Shown piece after piece: positions 5,247-5,290 of a stretch of 5,290 nucleotides of DNA; position 1 is the stretch's first letter, and each line of letters starts with the position of its first letter. The notes under the pieces were generated by a model that saw only the letters and a program-made list of their open reading frames with translations, was not told the DNA's origin and did not search any database. The position numbers and the translations under genes are program-made. Origin of the DNA: an uncultured Atopobiaceae bacterium (GTDB lineage Bacteria; Actinomycetota; Coriobacteriia; Coriobacteriales; Atopobiaceae); NCBI GenBank assembly GCA_947581665.1, contig CANPVI010000117.1, positions 1 through 5,290 of the forward strand, written 5' to 3'.

Positions 5247-5290
5247 GCGCTCATCTTCGTGTCAGTCCGGGGGCCGGGCAATGTATGGTG

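Noticed and set aside
4127..5281. Minus-strand frame containing a peptide like ESRTHTTVRSAVFETAA
   Set aside because: This peptide is the reverse-strand translation of the tRNA-Leu gene, a well-known false protein motif; the rest is antisense to the hydrolase and the repeats.
5281..5290. ATG at 5281 as the start of another gene
   Set aside because: Only ten bases remain and no clear Shine-Dalgarno sequence precedes it; it cannot be judged.

Overview
This is a bacterial chromosomal window, about two-thirds G+C by eye, with genes on the + strand. It holds a housekeeping cluster decorated with repeats. From left to right: the 3' part of a large protein carrying a complete RecQ-like superfamily 2 helicase and a RecJ-type C-terminal domain (1-1653, open at the left edge); a palindromic intergenic repeat touching its stop codon (1653-1728); a full bifunctional (p)ppGpp synthetase/hydrolase of the Rel/RSH family (1756-4170); a 367-bp intergenic region almost filled by 27-bp-period repeats arranged as an inverted array (4171-4537); a YcbL/glyoxalase II-like metallo-beta-lactamase-fold hydrolase (4538-5149); and a tRNA-Leu with anticodon CAA (5161-5246).

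The order recJ - rel - MBL hydrolase is a reduced version of the recJ-apt-relA-dtd-(MBL hydrolase)-hisS neighbourhood familiar in Firmicutes; apt and dtd are absent here. High G+C, a RecJ-type C-terminus joined to an active-looking helicase, and G+C-rich palindromic intergenic repeats fit best with an anaerobic actinobacterium of the Coriobacteriia (Eggerthellaceae-like). That assignment rests on recalled gene order and style, not on a search, and is of moderate confidence.

Functionally the window joins DNA repair (RecJ/helicase), stringent-response control (Rel) and a small Zn-dependent hydrolase of unknown substrate. The genes are probably co-oriented transcription units, but both junctions flanking rel contain strong hairpin-forming repeats that could partly separate expression of the three genes. 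No phage, CRISPR, toxin-antitoxin or obvious new enzymatic system is visible. The least explained structure is the repeat region at 4224-4525: a 27-bp tandem array running into a perfect 27-bp inverted repeat, then inverted-orientation copies that keep the same 27-bp register, then a decaying 16-17-bp ladder ending at the ribosome binding site of the hydrolase gene.
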